From: Clostridium sardiniense
Lineage (GTDB): Bacteria; Bacillota; Clostridia; Clostridiales; Clostridiaceae
Assembly (NCBI RefSeq): GCF_016907995.1
Contig: NZ_JAFBDA010000003.1
Coordinates: forward strand, 124,001 to 188,000
Direction: 5' to 3'
Length of the DNA: 64,000 nt
Part shown: positions 47,149 through 57,710 of the stretch, one piece after another
Numbering within the stretch: position 1 is the first letter of the stretch
Layout: every line of letters begins with the position of its first letter
Notes under the pieces: generated by a model
Databases searched by the model: none
Told to the model about the DNA's origin: nothing
The model's input: the letters and a program-made list of their open reading frames with translations, nothing else
Program-made: the position numbers and the translations under genes

Positions 47149-49974
47149 TTACTTTAATATTTTACGTAGATAATATCCAGTATATGAATCCTTTATTTCA
47201 CATATTTTTTCCGGTGTTCCTGTACCTATAATTGTACCACCTTTATCTCCACCTTCTGGGCCTAAATCTATGATATAATCAGCACACTTTATCATATCTA
47301 AATTATGTTCTATTACTACAACTGAATTACCAGCATCCACTAATCTTTGTAATATTTGAACAAGTCTATTTACATCATCTATATGAAGTCCTGTTGTTGG
47401 CTCATCTAAGATATACAATGTTTTACCTGTACTTCTCTTTGAAAGCTCAAATGCAAGCTTTATTCTTTGAGCCTCACCACCTGATAACTGAGTTGATGGT
47501 TGACCTAATCTTATATATCCAAGCCCTACATCATAAAGTGTTTGAAGCTTATTTTTAATTCTTGGTATATGTTCAAAGAATTCTAAAGCCTCTTCTACTG
47601 TCATATTTAAAATATCATCTATATTTTTACCTTTATACTTAACTTCTAATGTTTCTCTGTTGTATCTTTTTCCCTTACAAACTTCACATGGAACATATAC
47701 ATCTGATAAGAATTGCATTTCTATCTTTATTATTCCATCTCCAGAACACGCCTCACATCTTCCACCTTTAACATTAAAACTAAATCTTCCCGGCTTATAT
47801 CCTCTCATTTTAGCTTCTGGTGTTTGTGAGAATAATTCTCTTATTATATCAAATGTTCCAGTGTATGTTGCTGGATTTGATCTTGGAGTTCTTCCAATTG
47901 GACTTTGATCTATATCGATTATCTTATCAATATTTTCATATCCTTTAATTTCCTTATGAGCTCCAACCGGATTTTTACTTTTATTTACTAATTTATTTAA
48001 TCCTTTATAAAGAATTTCATTTACTAAAGTACTCTTTCCAGATCCAGATACTCCTGTAACCATAGTAAGCATTCCAAGCGGAAAATCTACTGTAACATTT
48101 TTTAAATTATTTTCCTTTGCTTTAGAAACAGTAATCTTATTTCCATTTCCTTTTCTTCTTTCACTTGGAACTTCTATTTTCTTCTCTCCAGTTAAGTACT
48201 GTGCAGTTATGGATTCCTTACATTTTTTAATTTCTTCCATTGGACCTGCTGCAACAATATTTCCACCATGCTCACCTGCCCCTGGTCCAATATCAACAAC
48301 ATAATCAGCTTCTCTTATAGTATCTTCATCATGTTCTACGACTATAACAGTATTACCTACATCTCTTAAATGTTTTAATGTCTTAATTAATCTATCATTA
48401 TCTCTTTGATGAAGTCCGATACTAGGTTCATCTAAAATATATAAAACCCCCATAAGTGCAGAACCTATTTGAGTTGCAAGTCTTATTCTTTGAGATTCCC
48501 CACCAGATAAAGTTCCTGAACTTCTTGATAGATTTAAATAATCTAATCCTACATTCACTAAGAACTCTAATCTACTTACTATCTCTTTTACTATTTGCTC
48601 GCTTATTATTTTATTCTTTTCTGAGAATTCAACACTATTTATAAAATCTAACTCTTCTTGTATTGAAAGCTCAGTAAATTCATAAATATTTTTATCTCCA
48701 ACAGTTACAGCAAGAGCTTCTTTATTAAGTCTTGCACCTTTACACTTAGGACAGTGCTTATTACTCATATATTGTTCTATTTCACCTTTTATAAGATCAG
48801 AGTTAGTTTCTCTATATCTTCTTTGAAGAGCATTGATTTCGCCTTCCCATACTGAATTATAGGTAGCTCTGACTCCTTCTTTTACGTAATCTACTTTTAA
48901 TCTCTTTCCTTCTGTTCCATATAAAAGTACTTTTACTATATCTTTTGGCAAATCCTTTATTGGAGTGTTTAAATCAAAGTCATATTCTTTGCTTAATGCT
49001 TTCAGGAATGAGAATGTCCATGAATCATCTTTTAGTCTTCCTTCACCCCAACAAGCAATTGCACCTTCCATAATACTTAAATCTTTATTTGGAATAACTA
49101 AATCTTCATCGATCTCTATTAATGTTCCAAGACCATCACAATAGTCACACTTACCAAATGGTGAGTTAAATGAGAACATTCTTGGTGCTAATTCTTCTAT
49201 ACTTATTCCACAATCAGGACATGAGAATTTTTCGCTATATAAAGTATCTTCTCCACCTATTTCATTTATTATAATTAAGCCTTCTCCTAGCTTTAAACCA
49301 GTTTCTATAGAGTCTGTAAGTCTTCCTTCTATACCTTCTTTAATAACTAACCTATCTACTACTGCTTCTATACTATGTTTTTTGTTCTTTTCAAGCTTTA
49401 TATCTTCCTCAGTAAGGTCATATATTTCTCCATCTATTCTTGCTCTAACAAAACCGTTCTTTTTGATATTTTCTAATATCTTTTCATGAGTTCCTTTTCT
49501 ACCTCTTACAACTGGAGCTAGAATTTGTATCTTTGTTCTCTCTTCAAGTTCCATTACTTTATCTATAATTTGATCTACTGATTGTTGACTTATTACCTTT
49601 CCGCATTTAGGACAATGTGGTATTCCTACTCTAGCATAAAGAAGTCTTAAATAATCATATATTTCTGTTATTGTACCCACAGTAGACCTTGGATTCTTAC
49701 TTGTTGTTTTTTGATCTATTGAAATCGCTGGAGATAATCCTTCTATATATTCAACATCAGGCTTGTTCATTTGACCAAGGAACTGTCTTGCATATGCTGA
49801 TAATGATTCAACGTATCTTCTTTGTCCTTCAGCATAAAGAGTATCAAATGCTAATGATGATTTACCTGAACCTGAAAGTCCAGTAAATACTACTAACTTA
49901 TCTCTTGGTATTTCTAAGCTAACATTCTTTAAATTATGTACTTTAGCTCCTTTTATTATGATTTTATCCTTCAT
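47149..49974 (-). CDS. uvrA: Excinuclease ABC subunit A
   Basis: Damage-sensing ATPase of nucleotide excision repair, 941 residues. Two ABC cassettes: Walker [14 protein letters not shown] (near 31) and [10 protein letters not shown] (near 640); signatures [12 protein letters not shown] and [12 protein letters not shown]; both Walker B segments read ILDEP. Zinc sites are [10 protein letters not shown] with CDYC, and CEAC with CEVC. The large zinc-linked insertion between motifs is intact. GAGAGGT precedes the ATG. Promoter and a LexA box lie 65-115 bases upstream, so this gene belongs to the SOS regulon. Confidence 0.97.
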   Translation of the reverse strand: MKDKIIIKGAKVHNLKNVSLEIPRDKLVVFTGLSGSGKSSLAFDTLYAEGQRRYVESLSAYARQFLGQMNKPDVEYIEGLSPAISIDQKTTSKNPRSTVGTITEIYDYLRLLYARVGIPHCPKCGKVISQQSVDQIIDKVMELEERTKIQILAPVVRGRKGTHEKILENIKKNGFVRARIDGEIYDLTEEDIKLEKNKKHSIEAVVDRLVIKEGIEGRLTDSIETGLKLGEGLIIINEIGGEDTLYSEKFSCPDCGISIEELAPRMFSFNSPFGKCDYCDGLGTLIEIDEDLVIPNKDLSIMEGAIACWGEGRLKDDSWTFSFLKALSKEYDFDLNTPIKDLPKDIVKVLLYGTEGKRLKVDYVKEGVRATYNSVWEGEINALQRRYRETNSDLIKGEIEQYMSNKHCPKCKGARLNKEALAVTVGDKNIYEFTELSIQEELDFINSVEFSEKNKIISEQIVKEIVSRLEFLVNVGLDYLNLSRSSGTLSGGESQRIRLATQIGSALMGVLYILDEPSIGLHQRDNDRLIKTLKHLRDVGNTVIVVEHDEDTIREADYVVDIGPGAGEHGGNIVAAGPMEEIKKCKESITAQYLTGEKKIEVPSERRKGNGNKITVSKAKENNLKNVTVDFPLGMLTMVTGVSGSGKSTLVNEILYKGLNKLVNKSKNPVGAHKEIKGYENIDKIIDIDQSPIGRTPRSNPATYTGTFDIIRELFSQTPEAKMRGYKPGRFSFNVKGGRCEACSGDGIIKIEMQFLSDVYVPCEVCKGKRYNRETLEVKYKGKNIDDILNMTVEEALEFFEHIPRIKNKLQTLYDVGLGYIRLGQPSTQLSGGEAQRIKLAFELSKRSTGKTLYILDEPTTGLHIDDVNRLVQILQRLVDAGNSVVVIEHNLDMIKCADYIIDLGPEGGDKGGTIIGTGTPEKICEIKDSYTGYYLRKILK

Positions 49975-50037
49975 ATTATTGTTACCTCTCTTTTAACTTA
50001 TAGCTTTATTTTAGACTTATATTTACTAATTAATTCT

Positions 50038-50051
50038 CGAACATAAGTTCC
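50038..50051 (-). promoter_or_regulatory. LexA (SOS) box of uvrA
   Basis: CGAACATAAGTTCC matches the Gram-positive LexA consensus CGAACRNRYGTTYC at 13 of 14 positions, with the invariant GAAC-N4-GTTC core. It covers the expected start region of the uvrA promoter. Confidence 0.88.
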
Positions 50052-50060
50052 CATAAGTTA

Positions 50061-50089
50061 ATTTTAAATTTATCTCATCTTATTGTCAA
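50061..50089 (-). promoter_or_regulatory. Sigma-A promoter of uvrA
   Basis: Minus-strand TTGACA (50084-50089), 17-base spacer, TAAAAT (50061-50066). The transcript start would be near 50054, at the upstream edge of the LexA box. Confidence 0.85.
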
Positions 50090-50339
50090 TTATATCACTT
50101 GTCTTTCCTATTATTAAGTAACAAGTAGGATTACTAAGTAATTTTTAAGAATTGTTAAAATTATAATAAATTCTCTCATATTTAGAAGGTGTGTAGCTTA
50201 AAGGTATAGCCATTTATACGCTGCCTATATGAATTATAATACTATTTTAGTTTCTTTTTTATTTTCTTATTTAAGTAATGCTACATTCCATATAGATACT
50301 TTATTCCCATTAAACCACCTATATATTTTGATTATTATA
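50090..50339. other. Gap between uvrA promoter and the C_GCxxG_C_C gene
   Basis: A 250-base A/T-rich stretch. No open frame, hairpin or operator that I can support. Confidence 0.45.
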
Positions 50340-50375
50340 AAAAAGAAAGATTAGATTTCTCTAATCTTTCTTTTT
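50340..50375 (-). terminator. Intrinsic terminator of the C_GCxxG_C_C gene
   Basis: A 15-bp perfect stem (50340-50354 with 50361-50375), 6-base loop, ending in a T-run on either strand. Confidence 0.88.
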
Positions 50376-50380
50376 ATGTA

Positions 50381-50827
50381 TTATAAATTCTTTTCTCTTA
50401 TAATTATCTTAGCTGCTTCTTCAGCCATATCTCCTGTAAATCTCACACATTGATCCTTATGTTCTGGTGAACCCATAGTTAATCCTTTAGTTAGAATCCT
50501 ACAACAAGTCACTCTATTAGCTTCTCTAAACTTATCATGCAACTCTTTAGATAATTGAAGTGTCTTGTCTACTTCCTTTCCACCAGCTTCGCTTCTACCA
50601 AAAATCATTCCGATTGACATAACGGCTCCTGCTAATGCTCCACATGTACATCCTGATCTTCCTATCCCAACTGGGAATCCTGATGCAAATTTAACAACAT
50701 CATCACTTAACTCTGGCATGAATTCATCCTTTAAAGTCTTAACTATAGCCTCTGAACAAAAGAAACTACCTACTCTATAATAATTTTCAGCAGTTTCTCT
50801 AATTCTTTTAATATCTTCATCAGTCAA
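50381..50827 (-). CDS. C_GCxxG_C_C family redox-type protein
   Basis: A 148-residue protein of the C_GCxxG_C_C family (predicted redox-active; typical of anaerobes, function unproven). The signature is visible: a cysteine in FFCSEAIVK, then SGCTCGALAGAVMSIG, then VTCCRILT and a last Cys near DQCVRF. The start is a TTG at 50827: AAGGAGGG lies six bases before it and lies inside the reading frame that would begin at the upstream ATG (50854), so that longer start is unlikely. A terminator follows. Cysteine spacing suggests a metal or iron-sulfur site. Confidence 0.85.
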   Translation of the reverse strand: MTDEDIKRIRETAENYYRVGSFFCSEAIVKTLKDEFMPELSDDVVKFASGFPVGIGRSGCTCGALAGAVMSIGMIFGRSEAGGKEVDKTLQLSKELHDKFREANRVTCCRILTKGLTMGSPEHKDQCVRFTGDMAEEAAKIIIREKNL

Positions 50828-50883
50828 ACTAAATCCCTCCTTAATTATATACATTATAATTTTAACATATATAATTGAAAGTC

Positions 50884-51546
50884 CTAGTTATTCTCTACAA
50901 ACTTAACATTTCTTTTAACTACATTACTTAATTTTCCTAATAGCTTGTCTACACTCACTATGATAAATGACATACCTATAAATGCTATAACTAAAAATAT
51001 TAGATAATTTAAAAATTCAGCAAATGTAATAGTATTTAAATCTAAGAATGGATATGGGTATGCTCCTATAATATTTCCTATAAATAATGCTCCAAATAAA
51101 TATACTATAGGGAATATAATCCACATACAAATATCTTTATAATTATATCTTCCTTTTCTACCTATAAATAACCAGTCTAAAATAAAGGCAATTGGTGAAA
51201 ATCCATGTAGTATGTAACTTTGAACCTTCTCAATACCTTGCTGATTCCAAGCTGAATTTAAAACAAAGAAAAATACTATTCCTGCTATACATATGTAAAG
51301 TGTTATTGCACCTCTTACACTATCTTTATTTAAGAATTGTATTCTTTCTCCTAAAAAAGCTTTATTTATAAACCAAAGCATTACTAATATGTTACTGTAT
51401 TCTGTAAAATATGAGAAAAATCCTAGTACTCTTCCCATATATGTTGGTATTTCACTAACTAATATTTGATTAGTAAATGATCCTAATATAGCTAATAATA
51501 TAATAATTCCAGCTATTCCTCTCCAAATTTTATGTACTTTATTCAT
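50884..51546 (-). CDS. Pr6Pr-type six-helix membrane protein
   Basis: A 220-residue protein with six hydrophobic helices, no large loops, and the segments FFSYFTEYSNILVMLWF and HGFSPIAFILDWLFIGRKG that characterise the Pr6Pr (FAR-17a/AIG1-like) family. Eukaryotic relatives include lipid hydrolases; bacterial members have no proven role. A conserved histidine in helix 4 (YILHGFSP) and tyrosines could form an active site. GAGGTG lies before the ATG. Single gene, 56 bases upstream of the C_GCxxG_C_C gene. Confidence 0.75.
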   Translation of the reverse strand: MNKVHKIWRGIAGIIILLAILGSFTNQILVSEIPTYMGRVLGFFSYFTEYSNILVMLWFINKAFLGERIQFLNKDSVRGAITLYICIAGIVFFFVLNSAWNQQGIEKVQSYILHGFSPIAFILDWLFIGRKGRYNYKDICMWIIFPIVYLFGALFIGNIIGAYPYPFLDLNTITFAEFLNYLIFLVIAFIGMSFIIVSVDKLLGKLSNVVKRNVKFVENN

Positions 51547-51656
51547 TTATTCACCTCGTATTGTTTAATTCTCTTTATAATTATATAAAATTTATTTTGA
51601 CTGTCAAATATTTTAATAATTAAACTATGTTATAGGATTTCATTTAAACTATTATA

Positions 51657-51704
51657 AGAAAAAGAAAGTAATTACTATCAAAATAGTAATTACTTTCTTT
51701 TTCT
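51657..51704 (-). terminator. Strong terminator of aspD-aspT
   Basis: A 22-bp perfect stem (51657-51678 with 51683-51704), CAAA loop, T-rich tail. One of the longest perfect stems in the window. Confidence 0.92.
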
Positions 51705-51709
51705 AAAAC

Positions 51710-53377
51710 TTAATGGACATATAGCAATCCAATAGTAAGAGGCCCCATTATGGTAATCAAAATATTACCTACTGCATAGGAAGGTGTATAACTTAACGCA
51801 AATATACTACTTCCATTTTCTTCAGTTATAGCATTTAATGCAGCTGTTATTGTACCTGCACCACAAAGTGAACCTATTATATCTACTGGTTCTAATTTTA
51901 GTGCATATTTTCCAAAGTACAATGAAAGTACATGTGGAATTAGGCATACCAATATACCTATTATTAATACTGCGAATCCCATTGATTTTAATGCAGGAAT
52001 AAATGCGCTTCCAGCTTGTAATCCAACTACAGCAATAAATAAATTTAAACCTACACTCTTTAAAAACCAACGTGTTGATGATGGTATTTCTCCAAAATGT
52101 GGATGTTTATTTTGATACCATCCAAATAATAGACCTGAGAATAATGCTCCACCACCACTTCCAAGAGTTAATGGAACATCATGAATTGTTAATGCTAATG
52201 TTCCTATTAAAACACCTACTATAATCCCAAATGTTAAATAACTAACATCTGTTGAAGTACCATTATCTTTAACATATCCAAATTCTTTTATTATTTTAGA
52301 TATAGCATGTTTAGGTCCTATAAGTGTTAATATATCTCCATTTCTCATTTCTGTTTCGTCTTCTAATTTTTTTCCGTTTCTTTTAACTAATTCTAACATA
52401 ATGTTATTGCTATATAAGTCTTTTAAATTTTTTATATTGAATTCTTTAGTTAACATTATTTCTGATTTTTCTAAAGATACATTCATATACTTTTCATCAG
52501 ATGTTTCTACTAAATCATCAGTTTCAGCTTCTACAATATCTGTAAGATCACCTATTATAGTAATATAGTCACCTGAAGCTATAACTGTACTTTGATCAAA
52601 ATTAGTATCTTCACCATTTTTGAATATTTTTTCAAAAGTAACTTTATTTTTAAAGCCCTTTTCAATATCAGATACTGATTTACCTACATATGATGAATCT
52701 TCATTAACTAAGAAAGCACGCATCTTTATATTATTCACTATGCTTGAATTATCTGATGCATCTCCCTTAAAATGAATCTTTTCAATCATCCTTTTTGTTT
52801 CTTCTTTTAAATTTACTCCTAAAAGCATAGGTGCAATGTTTTTTAAGAAAATAAGTATCCCAACTGTTCCAAAAACATATGTTATTGCATATGCAATTGC
52901 AACTTTAGATTCCATAGCTGATTTTACAGCCGCTGTTGCATTAAGTCCATTTATAGCTGATGCTGATGTTCCTATAACAGCTGATTGTGTAAGAGAACCT
53001 GCAATTATTCCAGCACCCTCCCCTGCATCTACATGGAATACTTTGAAACAAATCATAGCAACTATAAAAGCAACTACACTAAAAAATACTGAGTGAATAA
53101 CTAGTTTTACACCTGATTTTTTTAAACTATTTACAAAAGCAGGTCCAACTTCATATCCTATTGTGAATATGAAAAAGCTAAAGAATATATTTTTTACTAT
53201 TGGTGATACGTGAAACACTCCAAACTGTCCTATAATTAATCCAATTATAAGTGTTCCAACAGTTGAACCTAGACTAAATGATTTATACTTAAACTTACCT
53301 ATTAAGTATCCAAGTGCTAAGCAAAAGAATATTGCTACACTTGGATTCTTTTCTAAAAAGTCAATAATCACCTTCAT
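51710..53377 (-). CDS. aspT: Aspartate:alanine exchanger, AspT/YidE family
   Basis: Electrogenic membrane exchanger that brings in aspartate and exports alanine. 555 residues: five helices, a large cytosolic region with two TrkA-C (RCK_C) domains (about 205-290 and 290-375), then five more helices. The GSLTQSAVIGTSASAI and GSLCGAGTITAALNAI repeats, one in each half, are the duplicated pore motif of this family. Placed 44 bases after the aspartate decarboxylase gene, so substrate assignment by context is strong. The cycle consumes a cytosolic proton and generates a proton-motive force. AAGGTGAT precedes the ATG. Confidence 0.9.
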   Translation of the reverse strand: MKVIIDFLEKNPSVAIFFCLALGYLIGKFKYKSFSLGSTVGTLIIGLIIGQFGVFHVSPIVKNIFFSFFIFTIGYEVGPAFVNSLKKSGVKLVIHSVFFSVVAFIVAMICFKVFHVDAGEGAGIIAGSLTQSAVIGTSASAINGLNATAAVKSAMESKVAIAYAITYVFGTVGILIFLKNIAPMLLGVNLKEETKRMIEKIHFKGDASDNSSIVNNIKMRAFLVNEDSSYVGKSVSDIEKGFKNKVTFEKIFKNGEDTNFDQSTVIASGDYITIIGDLTDIVEAETDDLVETSDEKYMNVSLEKSEIMLTKEFNIKNLKDLYSNNIMLELVKRNGKKLEDETEMRNGDILTLIGPKHAISKIIKEFGYVKDNGTSTDVSYLTFGIIVGVLIGTLALTIHDVPLTLGSGGGALFSGLLFGWYQNKHPHFGEIPSSTRWFLKSVGLNLFIAVVGLQAGSAFIPALKSMGFAVLIIGILVCLIPHVLSLYFGKYALKLEPVDIIGSLCGAGTITAALNAITEENGSSIFALSYTPSYAVGNILITIMGPLTIGLLYVH

Positions 53378-53421
53378 ACCAAATCACCTTCTGTTTCTAA
53401 TAAATGTTTTTGTTTTACTTA

Positions 53422-55008
53422 TTATTTTTGTTGCTTATAATCACTGTAGTACTCAGAAAGTAATTCTAACACTTGTTTTGCTATTTTTTTATATGCGTCA
53501 TCTGGTAAATTAGCTTCAGATACTCTTAATGTTCCAGGTGTTGCTCCAAAGCCTACCCCCTCCATTAATACTACTCCATTCTTTTCTGCTAATTTTAATA
53601 AAAAATCAATTGGTTCAAATCCATTTTCTAAATATTTTCTAAAGTCGCTATTATAGTGACCTTCTGCTAGAGCATATATATCTATCAATGAATAGTATTT
53701 TGCATTTTCCTTGCTATTATCTTCATCAATTCCTAATGTAGAGAATAAATCGTGATATCTTGAAGCTACTAATTTTTTAGAACTTTCAATATATGGATCT
53801 TTTTCTTTTGTAAGTAAAGCTGTTGATGCAAATAATGCCATCATAACTTGTTGAGGTGTAGATAATCCTGATGTATGATAAAGTCCAATTGAACGACTAT
53901 CCGCAACTAAACGGTCTATGAATTTTAATTTACGTGGTTCTAAAGTTACAAGTCCATACCTTTCATCAAGTTTCTTTAATTCTTCTTCTGGAAGTTTTTC
54001 TATTAAGCTATCAAATACATTTTTTTCATTTGCAGCTATTAAACCAATTCTCCATCCTGTTGCTCCATATAATTTTGAGAATGAATATACAAGTAAAGTA
54101 TTATGTGGTGCAACACTATATATTGTTTGGAATCCATTTACAAATGTTCCGTAAACATCATCAGTTATAATAATTAAATCCTTACGTTTTTGAACAATCT
54201 TAGCTATTGCATCTAAAGCTTGATTATCTAATGCTTTTGATCCTGGATTTGAAGGATTTACAAAAAATAATGCTTTGATGCTTTCATCTTCTAACTTTGA
54301 TAATTCATCTGGTGATATAACCCATTTATTTTCTTCTTTAGATCTTAAATCTATTTCTACCATTTCATAATCATCAAGTTCTGGAATTTGTAGATATGGT
54401 GTAAATATTGGTGTATTAATTGCAATTTTATCTCCTGGTTTTATTAACTTATTTTCTTTAAGTGAATTAAAGATATAGCAAATTGCAGCTGTTCCACCTT
54501 CTGTTGGGAATACTGATGTTTTATCTTTAAGATCTACTCCATTATATAATTCCTTTTGTAGATACATATTTAAAATCTTCTCTATATTAACTAAGCAACG
54601 ACTTGGAACTGGATAGTTATTAGCAACTGCCCCATCAACCAACTCTTTTACTAATTGATCTCCATCTATGCTTAATTCATTTGTATAATATTCAATTATA
54701 TTTCTTAAGAACTTATCTATATATTTACTATCATCTAAGAATGATTCAAACCTTCCTCTAATTCCATCTAAGATTGTATAACCAGCTAAATTTCCATCAT
54801 GCATTGTCCTTTGAGATTCTAACACTCCAAATTCAACAATTCTTGCAAAAGCCAATCTTGCCTCAGTATTAATCCAATTAGGATTTCCTCTTCCCGCATT
54901 TAAGAACACGTTATGCTTTTCATTATTTTTAGCAAGCTTTAGCATATTATGACTGACTTCAAATGCTCCTAAACTTTCTAATTTTTTTTCCTCTTCTCTT
55001 GTAATCAT
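53422..55008 (-). CDS. aspD: L-aspartate 4-decarboxylase (AspD), PLP enzyme
   Basis: Converts aspartate to alanine and CO2. A 528-residue class I/II aminotransferase-fold enzyme, longer than ordinary aminotransferases (about 400), as is usual for aspartate beta-decarboxylase. Key segments: NAGRGNPNW near residue 40, FPTEGGTAAICYIF, FVNPSNPGSKAL, and the PLP lysine in YSFSKLYGATGWRIG. Members can also transaminate. The ATG at 55008 has AGGAG eight bases upstream; a GTG three codons earlier is less likely. First gene of aspD-aspT. Decarboxylation inside plus exchange outside forms an acid-resisting, energy-yielding cycle. Confidence 0.93.
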   Translation of the reverse strand: MITREEEKKLESLGAFEVSHNMLKLAKNNEKHNVFLNAGRGNPNWINTEARLAFARIVEFGVLESQRTMHDGNLAGYTILDGIRGRFESFLDDSKYIDKFLRNIIEYYTNELSIDGDQLVKELVDGAVANNYPVPSRCLVNIEKILNMYLQKELYNGVDLKDKTSVFPTEGGTAAICYIFNSLKENKLIKPGDKIAINTPIFTPYLQIPELDDYEMVEIDLRSKEENKWVISPDELSKLEDESIKALFFVNPSNPGSKALDNQALDAIAKIVQKRKDLIIITDDVYGTFVNGFQTIYSVAPHNTLLVYSFSKLYGATGWRIGLIAANEKNVFDSLIEKLPEEELKKLDERYGLVTLEPRKLKFIDRLVADSRSIGLYHTSGLSTPQQVMMALFASTALLTKEKDPYIESSKKLVASRYHDLFSTLGIDEDNSKENAKYYSLIDIYALAEGHYNSDFRKYLENGFEPIDFLLKLAEKNGVVLMEGVGFGATPGTLRVSEANLPDDAYKKIAKQVLELLSEYYSDYKQQK

Positions 55009-55112
55009 ATTGATCACTCCTTTTAATATTTAAAGCTTCTCCCCTAATTTAAATATTAATCTTTTATATACACTTATTACCTATAAATACATACTTTTAA
55101 TATCAATTTACA

Positions 55113-55135
55113 ATTACTATATTAACTATAGTAAT
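55113..55135 (-). repeat. 9-bp inverted repeat upstream of aspD
   Basis: ATTACTATA and TATAGTAAT flank TTAAC, about 105 bases upstream of the aspD start. It may be a regulator site for the aspartate operon. No clear promoter could be fixed next to it. Confidence 0.45.
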
Positions 55136-55196
55136 AATTTTTTAAAGCTTTTCATTCTACATATCTTATAATTAATAACCATTAATTTGATAAATA

Positions 55197-55370
55197 TTAT
55201 ATTTTTTCCTGGATGATTTTATAGCCTACACTTATCATTCTGTCTTTTTCTTCATTTTTTGTAATTTTTGAATAATTATGTTTATATTCTGTGACATATT
55301 CAAACTTATTTAATCTTCTTATATCTATATGTATTATATAACTCACTATAATCCTATACTTAAATTCCAT
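55197..55370 (-). CDS. Possible small protein or gene remnant (57 aa)
   Basis: A 57-codon frame in an otherwise empty gap, with coding-like composition (RRLNKFEYVTEYKHNYSK, then DRMISVGYKIIQEKI). No good ribosome site lies before the ATG; only an AAAAGTG about 20 bases upstream. It lies between the uvrB terminator and aspD, on the same strand. No family is recognised. It may be the tail of a lost gene, or chance. Confidence 0.35.
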   Translation of the reverse strand: MEFKYRIIVSYIIHIDIRRLNKFEYVTEYKHNYSKITKNEEKDRMISVGYKIIQEKI

Positions 55371-55466
55371 ATACTACATATATAAACACTTTTAACGAAC
55401 CTATATATAAATTCATTGTATTAACTTAATCTACTATATATATTCATAAATCTTCTACCTAATAAA

Positions 55467-55498
55467 AAAAGACTAGAGAATTATATCTCTAATCTTTT
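55467..55498 (-). terminator. Intrinsic terminator of uvrB
   Basis: AAAAGA-TAGAGA stem (55467-55479 with 55486-55498) with one G-U pair; a run of seven T follows on the minus strand. Confidence 0.88.
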
Positions 55499-55510
55499 GT
55501 AATATTTATT

Positions 55511-57490
55511 TTATTTTTTATCCTTCAATTTCTTAATCATATCTCTAAGTTCAGCTGCCCTTTCAAATTGAAGATTCTTTGAAGCATCCATCATTTCGTC
55601 TGTATACTCTTTAATTAATTTTTCTCTTTCCTTCTTTGTAAGCTTCTTAGGTTGATTTTCTATTTCATACTTAGTCTCTTCCTCTGCTACCTTTGTTGCT
55701 TCAATTACTTCTCTCACATCTTTAATAATTGTTTGAGGTGTAATGTTATGTTCTTTATTATATGCTTCCTGAATAACTCTTCTTCTTTCAGTTTCTTTAA
55801 TAGCTCTGTCCATTGAACCAGTTATTCTATCTGCATACATTATAACCTTACTTTCTGAGTTTCTTGCAGCTCTTCCTATCGTTTGAATAAGTGAGGTTTC
55901 CGATCTTAAGAAACCTTCTTTATCTGCATCTAATATTGCAACCAACGCAACTTCTGGAATGTCTAAACCTTCTCTTAAAAGATTAATTCCAACTAATACA
56001 TCAAACTCACCAGTTCTTAAATCTCTTATAATCCTCATTCTTTCAAGTGTATCTATATCAGAATGCATGTAGGTAGTTTTTACTCCAAGTTCTGTTAGAT
56101 ACTTTGTTAAATCTTCCGCCATCTTTTTTGTTAAAGTTGTTATAAGAGTTCTAAAACCTCGTTTTGTTGTTTCTCCTATTTCTCCGTATAAATCATCAAT
56201 CTGACCATTAACTGGCTTTATAATTATTTGTGGATCTAATAATCCTGTAGGTCTTATAATCTGCTCTGCAATAACAGTTGCATGTTCTTCTTCATATTTT
56301 GCTGGTGTTGCACTTACGAATACAACTTGATTTATTTTCTTTTCAAACTCTTGGAATTTTAAAGGTCTATTATCATATGCACATGGAAGTCTAAATCCAT
56401 ATTCAACTAATGAATCTTTTCTTGATCTATCACCCGCATACATCGCTCTAACCTGTGGTAGTGTTACGTGGCTTTCATCTATAAACATTAAGTATTCATC
56501 TTTTGGAAAGTAATCAAGTAATGTTTTAGGTGGAGTTCCTGGTGCTCTTCCATCTAATATTCTAGAGTAATTCTCTATACCACTACAATATCCCATCTCT
56601 CTTATCATTTCGATATCAAAGTTAGTTCTTTGCCTTAATCTCTGAGCTTCTAATAATTTATCCTCAGCATTTAAAACTCTTAACCTCTCTTCAAGCTCTT
56701 CTTCAATTACTGAAATTGATCTTTCTAATACTTCTTTTGAAGCAGCAAAGTGAGATGCTGGATATATTTGAGCATGATTTCTTTCCCCAAGTATTTTTCC
56801 TGTTAAAACATCAAACTCTCTTATTCTATCAATTTCATCTCCAAAAAATTCAACTCTTATTCCTTTATTTGAAGATGATGCTGGAATAATATCTAAAGAA
56901 TCTCCTCTAACTCTAAATGTTCCTCTTGAGAAATCAATATCATTTCGTTCATATTGAATTTCTATAAGTTTCTTTATTATCTCATCTCTATCTTTTTGCA
57001 TTCCAGTTCTAAGACTTATTGTAAGTTTCTTATATTCATCTGGATTACCAAGACCATATATGCATGATACAGATGCAACTATAATAACGTCTTTTCTTTC
57101 AAAAAGTGCTGATGTAGCTGAGTGACGAAGCTTATCTATCTCATCATTTATTGAAGCATCCTTTTCTATAAATGTATCTGTTTGTGGCACATACGCTTCT
57201 GGCTGATAGTAATCATAGTAAGAAACGAAATATTCTACTATACTATCTGGAAAAAACTCTTTAAATTCTGAACAAAGTTGTGCTGCTAGAGTTTTATTAT
57301 GTGCTAATATAATAGTTGGTTTTTGAGTTCTTTCTATTATATTTGCCATAGTAAATGTCTTTCCTGATCCAGTAACTCCTAAAAGTGTCTGAAACTCATT
57401 ACCTGCATTTATAGATTCTACTAATTTATCTATAGCTTTCGGTTGATCTCCCGTAGGCTTAAATTTAGATTTTATCTTAAATTCTCCCAT
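55511..57490 (-). CDS. uvrB: Excinuclease ABC subunit B
   Basis: The helicase-like subunit that takes over damaged DNA from UvrA and recruits UvrC. 659 residues. Walker A is [10 protein letters not shown] (about 40), the DNA-gripping beta-hairpin [12 protein letters not shown] lies near 93-104, helicase motif DESHV near 340, and [15 protein letters not shown] and QTIGRAARN in the second RecA domain. The C-terminal UVR motif ([16 protein letters not shown]) binds UvrC. The start ATG has GAGGTGAAATA before it. I found no GAAC-N4-GTTC box upstream, unlike uvrA; the upstream palindrome is different. Confidence 0.97.
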   Translation of the reverse strand: MGEFKIKSKFKPTGDQPKAIDKLVESINAGNEFQTLLGVTGSGKTFTMANIIERTQKPTIILAHNKTLAAQLCSEFKEFFPDSIVEYFVSYYDYYQPEAYVPQTDTFIEKDASINDEIDKLRHSATSALFERKDVIIVASVSCIYGLGNPDEYKKLTISLRTGMQKDRDEIIKKLIEIQYERNDIDFSRGTFRVRGDSLDIIPASSSNKGIRVEFFGDEIDRIREFDVLTGKILGERNHAQIYPASHFAASKEVLERSISVIEEELEERLRVLNAEDKLLEAQRLRQRTNFDIEMIREMGYCSGIENYSRILDGRAPGTPPKTLLDYFPKDEYLMFIDESHVTLPQVRAMYAGDRSRKDSLVEYGFRLPCAYDNRPLKFQEFEKKINQVVFVSATPAKYEEEHATVIAEQIIRPTGLLDPQIIIKPVNGQIDDLYGEIGETTKRGFRTLITTLTKKMAEDLTKYLTELGVKTTYMHSDIDTLERMRIIRDLRTGEFDVLVGINLLREGLDIPEVALVAILDADKEGFLRSETSLIQTIGRAARNSESKVIMYADRITGSMDRAIKETERRRVIQEAYNKEHNITPQTIIKDVREVIEATKVAEEETKYEIENQPKKLTKKEREKLIKEYTDEMMDASKNLQFERAAELRDMIKKLKDKK

Positions 57491-57574
57491 TATTTCACCT
57501 CAATTTCATGTATAATATAAATTTCAAAGTATATCATACCTCATTAATTCTTTACTAAATTCAATCTTATTTAT

Positions 57575-57613
57575 ACATTATCCCAAAATTTATTCTTTTG
57601 CAAATAGTATTTG
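57575..57613 (-). promoter_or_regulatory. Candidate uvrB promoter with overlapping palindrome
   Basis: Minus-strand TTGCAA (57598-57603), 17 bases, TAATGT (57575-57580). The perfect odd-centred palindrome CAAATAGTATTTG (57601-57613) overlaps the -35. It is not a LexA box; its binder is unknown. Confidence 0.5.
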
Positions 57614-57637
57614 TTTTGCTAAAATATCTTGTAATAT

Positions 57638-57703
57638 AAAGAAGCTTCCTATATCTATTTTTATTAATTAAAGTAATAAAAATTATATATAGGAAACCTC
57701 TTT
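57638..57703 (-). terminator. Long imperfect terminator hairpin after the PDZ gene
   Basis: About 28 paired positions with a few mismatches, built on AAAGAGG and TTCCTATAT segments, eight bases after the stop codon. No clear T-run, so strength is uncertain. Confidence 0.6.
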
Positions 57704-57710
57704 GTTCTAA

